DNA of 32,678 nt, taken from positions 1-32,678 of the forward strand of contig JAJEIO010000037.1 of assembly GCA_022827835.1 (NCBI GenBank). Reading direction: 5' to 3'. Under the pieces are notes generated by a model. It made no database searches and was not told the origin of the DNA. It saw only the letters and a list, made by a program, of their open reading frames with translations. Of the stretch, positions 13,241-21,421 are shown piece after piece; the stretch's first letter is position 1; each line of letters opens with the position of its first letter. Source of the DNA: Candidatus Latescibacterota bacterium. GTDB taxonomy: Bacteria > Latescibacterota > UBA2968 > UBA8231. The position numbers and the translations under genes were made by a program.

Positions 13241-16200
13241 ATGGCCATTACCAACCAAGAACGCGTCGGCAAAGCACTCGAACTCCTCAAGGACGGACTC
13301 GGCCCATTTGTCGAGCGCGAGGTGCAAAACAAAATCAAGGCCGGTGGCGTACACATGGACACCATCCGGCGCTTTGTCGATGCCCCACACCTGACCGACA
13401 AGCCGATAGATCAGTGGGACGTAGCCGCCCTCCTCAAGCTCATGTGGGAAACGTGGAACGACGTGTTCCGCACTGTACTGGGCCGTGCCGAGCGCAGCCT
13501 CGTCAACGAAATCCGCGACCAGCGCAACAGTTGGGCGCACCAAGACAGATTTTCTAGCGACGACACCGACCGCACCCTCGACTCGATCTCCCGCCTGCTG
13601 ACAGCCGTCTCCGCGCCGCAAGCAGACGAAGTCAGTCGCATGAAGATGGAACTGCGCCGTCAGGTCTTTGAGGAGCAGGCGCGCAGCGAGCGGCGGCGCG
13701 GTGCGGGCACCACCGTCGAAAGCCAAGCCACCGGCAGCCTGAAGCCCTGGCGCGAAGTCGTATTCCCGCATCACGACGTGGCCAGCGGCGGCTATCAACA
13801 GGCCGAGTTCGCCGCAGATCTGTGGCAGGTCCATATCGGCGAAGGCACGGATGAGTACCGCAACCCAAGAGAATTCTTTCGCCGCACCTATCTGACGGAA
13901 AGCCTGAAGAGCCTGTTAAGCGGAGCGATGCAGCGGCTAAGCGGTCAAGGTGGTGATCCAGTGGTGGAACTACAGACCAACTTCGGAGGCGGCAAGACCC
14001 ACTCCATGCTGGCCCTGTACCACCTATTCTCTGGAATGCCAACCAGCGAATTGCTGGGCATCGACGACCTGATAGCGTCAGCCGAAGTCGCCGCCCGGCC
14101 CGACGATGTCAAACGAGTCGTGCTGGTCGGCAACAAAATCTCGCCCGGCAATCCATCGACAAAGGAAGACGGCACCGTGGTCAAGACGCTCTGGGGCGAA
14201 CTGGCTTGGCAACTCGGCGGCAAGGCGGCATTCGACAAAGTGCGACAGGACGACGAGCGTGCCACTAACCCAGGCGACACCCTCCGCGAATTGATGAACG
14301 AATACGGGCCGTGCCTCATTCTGATTGACGAATGGGTTGCCTACGCCCGCCAGTTGCACGACGACTCAGACCTACCTGCCGGTAGCTTTGAAACCCACTT
14401 CAGCTTTGCCCAGACCTTGACCGAATCCGCGCGAGCGGCAAACAGTTGCCTGCTGGTGATTAGCTTGCCGTCATCCGATACAGCGACCTCCCCCCATGCC
14501 CAAAGTGAAGACGAGGAAGTCGGTGGTCTCCGTGGTCGGGCGGCACTGGCGCGGCTCAAAAACGTCATTGGCCGCGTCGAATCATCCTGGACGCCAGCGA
14601 GTACCGAAGAAGGCTTTGAGATCGTGCGCCGCCGCCTGTTTGAACCCTTGAGCGAGCGCGAGCATTTCACGGCCCGCGACAATGTCGCGCGCGCCTTCGC
14701 CGACTTCTACCGCGACCAACAGCAGGAGTTTCCTGCTGAATGCCGGGATGCCGACTACGAGCGCCGCCTGCGTGCCGCCTATCCGATCCATCCAGAGGTC
14801 TTTGACCGGCTCTATACGGACTGGTCCGCTCTGGTGAAATTTCAGCGCACGCGCGGCGTCCTGCGTCTGATGGCCGCAGTCATCCACAGCCTGTGGGAAC
14901 GCGGCGACCGCAACCCGCTGATTATGCCAGCGCACATCCCCATTGACGACCCCCACGTCCGCAATGAGTTGACCCGCTACCTGTCTGACAACTGGACGCC
15001 GATCATCGAGGCGGATGTGGATGGCCCCAATGCCCTGCCGCAGCACATTGACAACGAGGTGGCGAACTTGGGCAAATTCTCGGCGACTCGCCGGGTGGCA
15101 CGCACCGTGTACCTCGGCTCTGCGCCGACGACCTCGGTGGCCAATCGCGGCATTGAGGATCGCCGCATCAAGCTCGGCTCGTCAATGCCGGGTGAAACAC
15201 CGGCAATCTTTGGCGATGCCCTGCGCCGTCTGAGCACGCAGGCGACCTTCCTCTATCAGGATGGCCCGCGCTACTGGTACTCAACGCAACCGACCGTCAC
15301 TAAGCTGGCAGAAGACCGGGCCGATCAGTTCAGACGAGATCCCTCGCCCGTAGTGGCCGAGATCGAGCAGCGGTTGCGCGGCGACCTACGTGCCACAGGC
15401 GACTTCCAGCGCATCCATACGGTGCCTCAATCCGGCACTGACATCCCCGACGACATGGACGCTCGTCTGGTGGTGCTGGGGACTGATCATCCACACAGCA
15501 GTGGAGCGAACAGCAAGGCACAGGCCGCAGCCACTGCCATACTCGAAAATCGCGGCAACACCCCGCGCCTCTTCCGCAATACTCTGGTCTTCCTCGCCGT
15601 GGACCAGACTCGCCTACAGGACCTAGACGAAGCGGTTCGTCGCTACTTGGCGTGGTCGTCCATTCTCCAAGACAAAGAAACCCTAAACCTCGACCCGCAT
15701 CAGGTGCGGCAAGCTGAAGCACAGTTGAAGTCGGAGGATGGTGCCGTGGTAGGACGGCTGCCGGAGGCCTACCAGTGGCTCCTCGTGCCAGTGCAGTCCA
15801 CGCCCGAGGCAGCGGTCGAGTGGCAGCCTCTGCGGCTGGCTGGGCAGGACTCGCTCGCCGTGCGCGCGAGCAAGAAACTGCGGTCGGAAGAGCTGTTGAT
15901 ACCGGCACTCGCGGGCACGCGCCTGCGCATGGAACTCGACCGGGTGCCCTTGTGGCACGGCGACCACGTAGAAGTCCGGCAGTTAGCAGACCACTTCGCC
16001 CGCTACTTGTACCTCCCCCGCCTCGCTGGTCCAGAGGTCCTAATTAGGGCCATTCAAGACGGCTTGGGTCTTCTCCTCTGGCGAGACGAATCGTTCGCCT
16101 ATGCCGATGGCTTCGACGAAGCCACAGGCCGCTATCGCGGACTCCGCTGTGGCCGTGAGGTGCCTTTGCTCGGCCCTGAGAGCGATGGACTGCTAATCAA

Positions 16201-16585
16201 GCCTGAAGTCGCGGTAGCACAGCAAGAGGCCGAGACAGCGGCAGCGGCAACCGGGACGGGCGTCGCTGAGCCGGTTGCCAGCGGGTCAGCCGGTTCTCAG
16301 CCGGTTGCCGGCACCAGCCCAGAGCCAACGCCTCCCCCACCCGAACAGAAAGCGAGACGCTTTCACGGGGCTGTGACCCTCGATACCACCCGCGTCGGCC
16401 GCGACGCGAGCCAGATCGCCGATGAGGTCATTGCCCATCTCGCCGGCTTGGTAGGTGCAAAAGTGACCGTGACCTTGGAGATAGAAGCCGAAATCCCCTC
16501 GGGTGCGCCCGACCATGTCGTGCGCACTGTCACCGAGAACAGCCGGACGCTCAAATTCTCCAGTCAGGGTTTTGAACGGGAATAG
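13241..16585 (+). CDS. DUF499-family AAA+ ATPase with N-terminal Swt1-like HEPN domain
   Basis: The 1114-residue protein has three parts. Residues 1-130 form a helical Swt1-type HEPN domain, opening NQERVGKALELLKDGLGPFV and carrying R95-NSWA-H100, an R-x4-H motif. Next is the DUF499 ATPase (COG1483) with Walker A NFGGGKTHS at 247-255 and Walker B LILIDEW (D363, E364). After about residue 990 a flexible A/G/P-rich linker with TSPEPTPPPPEQ leads to a small alpha/beta C-terminal domain (RRFHGAVTLDTTRVGRDASQ…). Proteins of this family are large ATPases of phage-defence loci and are often compared with BREX BrxC/PglY. A fused HEPN domain suggests either a protein-docking helix bundle or RNase action. 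AAGGAAG ribosome site; the helicase follows after 7 bases. Confidence 0.87.
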   Translation: MAITNQERVGKALELLKDGLGPFVEREVQNKIKAGGVHMDTIRRFVDAPHLTDKPIDQWDVAALLKLMWETWNDVFRTVLGRAERSLVNEIRDQRNSWAHQDRFSSDDTDRTLDSISRLLTAVSAPQADEVSRMKMELRRQVFEEQARSERRRGAGTTVESQATGSLKPWREVVFPHHDVASGGYQQAEFAADLWQVHIGEGTDEYRNPREFFRRTYLTESLKSLLSGAMQRLSGQGGDPVVELQTNFGGGKTHSMLALYHLFSGMPTSELLGIDDLIASAEVAARPDDVKRVVLVGNKISPGNPSTKEDGTVVKTLWGELAWQLGGKAAFDKVRQDDERATNPGDTLRELMNEYGPCLILIDEWVAYARQLHDDSDLPAGSFETHFSFAQTLTESARAANSCLLVISLPSSDTATSPHAQSEDEEVGGLRGRAALARLKNVIGRVESSWTPASTEEGFEIVRRRLFEPLSEREHFTARDNVARAFADFYRDQQQEFPAECRDADYERRLRAAYPIHPEVFDRLYTDWSALVKFQRTRGVLRLMAAVIHSLWERGDRNPLIMPAHIPIDDPHVRNELTRYLSDNWTPIIEADVDGPNALPQHIDNEVANLGKFSATRRVARTVYLGSAPTTSVANRGIEDRRIKLGSSMPGETPAIFGDALRRLSTQATFLYQDGPRYWYSTQPTVTKLAEDRADQFRRDPSPVVAEIEQRLRGDLRATGDFQRIHTVPQSGTDIPDDMDARLVVLGTDHPHSSGANSKAQAAATAILENRGNTPRLFRNTLVFLAVDQTRLQDLDEAVRRYLAWSSILQDKETLNLDPHQVRQAEAQLKSEDGAVVGRLPEAYQWLLVPVQSTPEAAVEWQPLRLAGQDSLAVRASKKLRSEELLIPALAGTRLRMELDRVPLWHGDHVEVRQLADHFARYLYLPRLAGPEVLIRAIQDGLGLLLWRDESFAYADGFDEATGRYRGLRCGREVPLLGPESDGLLIKPEVAVAQQEAETAAAATGTGVAEPVASGSAGSQPVAGTSPEPTPPPPEQKARRFHGAVTLDTTRVGRDASQIADEVIAHLAGLVGAKVTVTLEIEAEIPSGAPDHVVRTVTENSRTLKFSSQGFERE

Positions 16586-16592
16586 ACCAGAG

Positions 16593-19500
16593 GTGACGCT
16601 CGAAGACCTCCAGCCTAACGCCGCAGTGCGCGGCATTCTCGCCGATGGCCTCGTGGTGGTCGTCAGTGTGCAGTGGTTTGGCTCAGAAGCCCTAGAACTG
16701 ACCTACAAGACACCGGACGGCAAGGTGGACCATGTGCTGCTCTACCGTTCTGACGAGGCGCAGCTCGAAGTGGCAGAACAGGGGCAGCCGTGGAGCTTTG
16801 ACGGCGACGGTGCCCTATTCCGGCTGGTGTCTGAGGCCCTGCGCATTCGCCTCGCGCATCTGTTTGATCCCGTACTGGCAGTCCACACTTCGGTCGTCGA
16901 GCCGTTGCCCCATCAGATCACGGCGGTGTACGACTCCATGCTACCGCGCCAGCCGCTGCGCTTCCTCCTTGCCGACGATCCGGGAGCCGGTAAGACCATC
17001 ATGGCGGGCCTACTCATCAGGGAGTTGATTGCCCGTGGCGATCTCGAACGGTGCCTCATCGTCTGCCCCGGCAGCCTCGCCGAGCAATGGCAGGACGAAC
17101 TCTACCAGCGCTTCCAGTTGCCCTTTGAGATTATGACTAACGACAAGCTCGAAGCCGCCCGCACTGGTAACTGGTTTTTGGAAGAGAATCTCGTCATCGC
17201 ACGCCTCGACAAGCTAGCGCGGAACGAACAGGTCCAGCAGAAGCTCCAAGCACCGGACGCAGGCTGGGATCTGGTCGTATGCGACGAGGCGCACAAGATG
17301 TCGGCCAGTTTCTTCGGGGGCGAGATCCGCTACACAAAGCGCTATCGGCTGGGGCAACTATTGTCGGGGCTGACGCGCCACTTCCTGCTGATGACGGCGA
17401 CGCCGCACAACGGCAAGGAAGAGGACTTCCAACTCTTCATGGCGCTGCTCGACAGCGACCGCTTTGAAGGCCGCTTCCGCGATGGCGTCCATGTGGCCGA
17501 CGTTTCGGACTTGATGCGGCGCATGGTCAAGGAGCGACTGCTCAAGTTCGATGGTAAGCCGCTGTTTCCCGAGCGCATCGCCTATACAGTGCCGTACCAA
17601 CTTTCAGAGGCGGAAGCCCAACTCTACGAAGCGGTCACCGACTACGTGCGGGAGGAGTTCAATCGGGCGGACGCACTCGCCAACGCCAAACGGGCCGGCA
17701 CGGTTGGCTTCGCCCTGACGATCCTCCAGCGACGGCTTGCTTCGTCTCCCGAGGCGATATACCAGTCACTACGCCGACGGCGCGAGCGTTTGGAGGGTCG
17801 TCTGGGCGAGTTGGAGGAATCCCAACGCCCCGGCCCGACCGCAGTCCCAGCACTTGATGCTGAAGACATTGAGGATCTCGACGATGCACCAGAGCAGGAA
17901 GTCGAAGCCACCGAAACGCGCATCCTCGACCAAGCGACCGCCGCCCGCTCCATCGCGGAGTTGAAGGCGGAGATCGACACCCTGAAGATGCTGGAAGATC
18001 GCGCACTTGACGTCCGTCGCCGTAGTGGAGACGCGAAGTGGCGGGAACTTGCAAGCCTGCTCAGCGAGGTTTTTACAACATCTGGGATAGCAGGCAAGAT
18101 TGGAGAGCCGACAACTCCCTACGGCAGTGGCGAGATTCCGCGTCCAGTGCCCTCCCCTACGCAGAAACTAGTTCTCTTCACGGAGCACCGCGACACGCTC
18201 CACTATCTACAAGACCGCATCACCACGTTGCTTGGACGTGCGGAGTCGGTAGTCGTCATTCACGGGGGCATGGACCGCGAGGCTCGCCACCAAGCGCAGG
18301 AAGCCTTCCGCCACGACCCAGCGGTACAGGTGCTGTTGGCCACCGATGCCGCTGGCGAAGGAATCAACCTCCAGCGGGCGCATCTGATGGTCAACTACGA
18401 CCTCCCCTGGAACCCCAACCGCCTAGAGCAGCGCTTCGGCCGCATCCACCGGATCGGCCAGACAGAAGTGTGCCACCTGTGGAATCTGGTCGCAGACGAA
18501 ACCCGCGAGGGCGACGTGTACCAGAGACTGCTGACTAAACTAGAACAGGCGCGGCAGGCTCTGGGTGGTCAGGTGTTTGACGTGCTCGGCAAGCTCGAAT
18601 TTGAGGGGCGGCCATTACGCGACCTCCTACTCGAAGCCATCCGCTATGGCGAGCAGCCAGAAGTTCGCGCCCGCCTCGACACGGCGGTCGATCAGGCGCT
18701 CGACCATAGCGCGCTGCAGGACCTGCTAGAGGAGCGGCAGCTCGTCCATGACGCGATGGACGCCAGCCGCGTGCAGAGGGTACGCGAAGAGATGGAGCGG
18801 GCCGAGGCACGCCGCCTACAGCCGCATTACATTGAGGCATTTTTTTTAGAGGCATTCCAGCGAATCGGTGGATCAGCCCGGCAGCGCGAGTCGCGCCGCT
18901 ACGAGGTTACGCGTGTCCCCGTGCTAGTCCGTAACCAAAGCACGTCGGTCCTCTCCCGCTACGAACGGATCGCCTTCGACAAGTCCCTAGTCGCGCTACC
19001 GGGCCAGCCAGCGGCAGCGTTCGTCTGCCCAGGACACCCCTTGTTAGACGCCGTCCTCGACCTGACGCTTGAGCAGCACCGCGACCTACTCAAGCGCGGA
19101 GCGGTGCTGGTTGACGAGCGCGATTCAGGGCAGACGCCGCGAGTGCTTTTCTATCTCGAACACGCCATTCAAGATGCAGGCCGGACGCGGGCGGGCGACC
19201 GCCGAGTTGTCTCCAAGCAGATGCTCTACGTCGAAATCGACTCCGCTGGCAACGCTCGCCACCTGCACTACGCCCCCTACTTGGACTATCGACCGCTGGC
19301 CCAAGACGAGCCTAGCGTTGAGTCCATCTTGGCGCGGCCAGAATGTGCGTGGATCAACCGCGAAATGGAGCAGAAGGCACAAGCCTATGCCGTGGCTCAC
19401 GTCGTCCCCGAACATCTAGCCCAAGTCCGCGACCCTAAGCTGGCGTTGATCGCCAAGACCGAGGCTGCGGTCAAGGACCGCCTGACCAAGGAAATTTCCT

Positions 19501-20120
19501 ACTGGGACCACCGCGCCGAACAACTCAAGCTACAGGAGAAGGCCGGCACCAGCGGCGCTCGGCTCAACTCGGACGAAGCGCGCAAACGAGCCGATACGTT
19601 GCAGGCCCGGCTGAACAAGAGGCTACAGGAATTGAAACTCGAAGCACAACTCTCACCGCTACCGCCAGTGGTGCTCGGGGGCTTGCTGGTGGTGCCGCAG
19701 GGGCTGGTGGATGCGATGGCGGGACGCCGGTCACCTGTGGACACGCAGGAGGTTGCTGCACGGGCGCGGGCTATTGTCATGGAGGAAGAACGCGGCCTCG
19801 GCTATGAGCCAACGGATCGGGAGTTTGACAAACTTGGCTACGATATCGAGTCGCGGGTGCCCGATACGGGACGGCTGCGCTTCATCGAGGTCAAGGGTCG
19901 CGTAAGCGGGGCGGCGACCATCACGGTGACCAAAAACGAAATTCTCTACAGCCTCAATAAACCCGACGACTTTATCCTCGCCATAGTCGAATTTTTGGAC
20001 GGTGGCAGGCATCGCGTACACTATCTTCGCCACCCCTTCCAGCGCGAACCCGACTTTGGAGTCACCAGCGTCAACTACGACTTCGCCAAGCTGCTAGCGC
20101 GGGCCGAGGCTCCAGCCTGA
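16593..20120 (+). CDS. SNF2-type helicase with C-terminal DUF3883 domain
   Basis: The 1175-residue protein is a superfamily 2 ATPase of the RapA/SNF2 kind. Motif I is DDPGAGKT (128-135), motif II DEAH (231-234), motif III LLMTATPHNG, motif V LLATDAAGEGINLQRAH and motif VI RFGRIHRIGQ (614-623). A charged helical insertion separates the two RecA lobes. A DUF3883 domain at the C-terminus (about 1065-1160) has LGYDIES (D1084) and FIEVKGR (E1099, K1101), a pattern like a PD-(D/E)XK nuclease. GTG 16593 is the chosen start, 7 bases after the ATPase stop; a TTG 21 bases earlier inside the ATPase gene is possible. The family would translocate on or remodel DNA for the ATPase, methylase and nuclease. 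SNF2 helicases with DUF3883 also occur in DISARM class 1, but none of the DISARM core genes is here. Confidence 0.88.
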   Translation: MTLEDLQPNAAVRGILADGLVVVVSVQWFGSEALELTYKTPDGKVDHVLLYRSDEAQLEVAEQGQPWSFDGDGALFRLVSEALRIRLAHLFDPVLAVHTSVVEPLPHQITAVYDSMLPRQPLRFLLADDPGAGKTIMAGLLIRELIARGDLERCLIVCPGSLAEQWQDELYQRFQLPFEIMTNDKLEAARTGNWFLEENLVIARLDKLARNEQVQQKLQAPDAGWDLVVCDEAHKMSASFFGGEIRYTKRYRLGQLLSGLTRHFLLMTATPHNGKEEDFQLFMALLDSDRFEGRFRDGVHVADVSDLMRRMVKERLLKFDGKPLFPERIAYTVPYQLSEAEAQLYEAVTDYVREEFNRADALANAKRAGTVGFALTILQRRLASSPEAIYQSLRRRRERLEGRLGELEESQRPGPTAVPALDAEDIEDLDDAPEQEVEATETRILDQATAARSIAELKAEIDTLKMLEDRALDVRRRSGDAKWRELASLLSEVFTTSGIAGKIGEPTTPYGSGEIPRPVPSPTQKLVLFTEHRDTLHYLQDRITTLLGRAESVVVIHGGMDREARHQAQEAFRHDPAVQVLLATDAAGEGINLQRAHLMVNYDLPWNPNRLEQRFGRIHRIGQTEVCHLWNLVADETREGDVYQRLLTKLEQARQALGGQVFDVLGKLEFEGRPLRDLLLEAIRYGEQPEVRARLDTAVDQALDHSALQDLLEERQLVHDAMDASRVQRVREEMERAEARRLQPHYIEAFFLEAFQRIGGSARQRESRRYEVTRVPVLVRNQSTSVLSRYERIAFDKSLVALPGQPAAAFVCPGHPLLDAVLDLTLEQHRDLLKRGAVLVDERDSGQTPRVLFYLEHAIQDAGRTRAGDRRVVSKQMLYVEIDSAGNARHLHYAPYLDYRPLAQDEPSVESILARPECAWINREMEQKAQAYAVAHVVPEHLAQVRDPKLALIAKTEAAVKDRLTKEISYWDHRAEQLKLQEKAGTSGARLNSDEARKRADTLQARLNKRLQELKLEAQLSPLPPVVLGGLLVVPQGLVDAMAGRRSPVDTQEVAARARAIVMEEERGLGYEPTDREFDKLGYDIESRVPDTGRLRFIEVKGRVSGAATITVTKNEILYSLNKPDDFILAIVEFLDGGRHRVHYLRHPFQREPDFGVTSVNYDFAKLLARAEAPA

Positions 20121-20211
20121 GCAGCTTGTATCCTGTCGTCCTGTTTGCTTTAGGAGTAAAGCCGTGGACAGGTACCTCTACACGGTTTCAGAAAAAAGTG
20201 TGTGCCCAAGT

Positions 20212-20244
20212 CCATGCCACAGGTAATAATTATCAGTGGCATGG
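20212..20244. repeat. 9-bp perfect inverted repeat downstream of the helicase
   Basis: CCATGCCAC (20212-20220) and GTGGCATGG (20236-20244) are exact inverted arms around a 15-base AT-rich spacer. No T-run follows, so it is not a standard terminator. It lies 50 bases before the promoter of the next two genes and could be a protein-binding site or part of a structured transcript. The rest of the 253-base gap holds no convincing gene. Confidence 0.5.
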
Positions 20245-20293
20245 CACTTTATACATATCACTGTTTTATATAGGCTTAAGGGAAATTTTGGGC

Positions 20294-20322
20294 TTGATTT
20301 TTGCCTGAGAACCGGCTACTAT
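20294..20322 (+). promoter_or_regulatory. promoter for the two small genes at the end of the array
   Basis: TTGATT (20294-20299) and TACTAT (20317-20322) are 17 bases apart. Transcription would start near 20329, leaving a leader of about 45 bases before the AAGGAGGA ribosome site and ATG at 20374. Confidence 0.5.
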
Positions 20323-20373
20323 TCTAGGCGAATTTCGATGCTTTCCACATCTGCATACCATAAGGAGGACAAT

Positions 20374-20643
20374 ATGTCCCATGGTTATGAAAAGCCTCAT
20401 AGGCCCAAAACGGTCTATGTGAAGGCGCACAAACGGCGTAAACCCAGTAAGACGACGACCGATACTGGGAGGCCTGGACTTAATCCAAAAGTCTTCCAGA
20501 TGATCGTCGAGCACGAGAATAGCCGTCGGCTCTTGGCGATGCGGTACGTACAAGCCCTCTGCCAACGGTGCGATAATGAGCGAAATGACTCCCCCCAGCA
20601 AGCCCTAGCGACCTATCACAAGAAGCGTAGCCCGCGCCGGTAA
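20374..20643 (+). CDS. unrecognised 89-residue basic protein
   Basis: I do not recognise the family. The protein is strongly basic at its N-terminus (YVKAHKRRKPSKTTTDTGRP) and C-terminus (YHKKRSPRR), with a helical middle, MIVEHENSRRLLAMRYVQAL, and two cysteines in LCQRCDN. Basic tails suggest nucleic-acid or phosphate-rich partner binding. The start is fixed by an excellent AAGGAGGA ribosome site 6 bases before ATG 20374; a longer open frame upstream lacks one. It has its own promoter and precedes the membrane-protein gene by 21 bases, forming a two-gene unit behind the helicase. Confidence 0.65.
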   Translation: MSHGYEKPHRPKTVYVKAHKRRKPSKTTTDTGRPGLNPKVFQMIVEHENSRRLLAMRYVQALCQRCDNERNDSPQQALATYHKKRSPRR

Positions 20644-20664
20644 TCTCAAACCAAGGAGAGCATC

Positions 20665-21324
20665 ATGGCAATTCCTTCTCAACAGCTACTGTGGCTACTG
20701 GTGGCAGAGATCACGGTCGCTGGAGAGACTACCATTTATGGGAATGGAAAAACGCAGATGAATGACCCTATACAAATTGCAACTATGATCTTTGTCGCAA
20801 TTACAGGAATAGCAACATCCGTTATGGCTGTCCCTGTAATTGTAAATGGGTATAAATTTTTGAAAAGGATTCTTTGGAAAAGAAAAATGAGGTCCAAGGA
20901 GGGAGAATGTGAGGATGATAACAAGATCATATATATTGCGGAGAAAGCAGTAGAGTATTTTCCACGTCGATATGATACGCACGAAGTTTATGGCATTAGA
21001 AGCGTTGCGGTGGAAAACGAGCAAAGAGAAGGAGAGGGGAAGGAACCGCTTGACTCAGATGGAGATATAGTCACGATAGAATTTGATCGTTTTAAAAAAT
21101 TTGTCATAGAGATTATGAAAGACTATGATGAGACTCCTTTTACTGATTGGCTCCTTACTTTTAAAGACAATGAGACTTTTCGCTATGCAGATAGAAAGAA
21201 GGATATTTCTTATACACATTTCTATTATTATGAGGAAGGAACAACAAAAAAAAGCCTTGTCGATCTATATACTGAGCCGGTGAAAATACAGGATGTCTTA
21301 GATATGAGACCTCTTTACATATAA
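20665..21324 (+). CDS. unrecognised membrane-anchored 219-residue protein
   Basis: The protein has a mildly hydrophobic start (QQLLWLLVAEITVAG), a clear membrane segment at about residues 36-60 (IQIATMIFVAITGIATSVMA then VPVIVNGY) and a positively charged stop, KFLKRILWKRKMR. The remaining 145 residues are charged and presumably cytoplasmic, with KFVIEIMKDYDETPFTDWLL and an aromatic stretch YTHFYYYEEG. I recognise no known domain. AAGGAGAG precedes ATG 20665; M33 (MNDPIQ) is an alternative start without a good site. The gene is markedly more AT-rich than the helicase. Membrane proteins often serve as the effector in abortive defence systems, which is only an analogy here. Confidence 0.65.
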   Translation: MAIPSQQLLWLLVAEITVAGETTIYGNGKTQMNDPIQIATMIFVAITGIATSVMAVPVIVNGYKFLKRILWKRKMRSKEGECEDDNKIIYIAEKAVEYFPRRYDTHEVYGIRSVAVENEQREGEGKEPLDSDGDIVTIEFDRFKKFVIEIMKDYDETPFTDWLLTFKDNETFRYADRKKDISYTHFYYYEEGTTKKSLVDLYTEPVKIQDVLDMRPLYI

Positions 21325-21421
21325 GACTACGAGTTGAATCGGTGAGGACAGGTCGGCGCAAGATGGACAGGGGTTGGGCTGCGTTACCCGGCGCTCAGGA
21401 TATACATAAAAGGAGCTATCT

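Noticed and set aside
6247..20120. Assignment of the array to DISARM
   Set aside because: DrmA, DrmB and DrmC are absent; only the SNF2/DUF3883 helicase is reminiscent of class 1.
20126..20308. 60-residue ORF in the gap after the helicase
   Set aside because: It has no ribosome site, starts at TTG and runs through the inverted repeat at 20212-20244.
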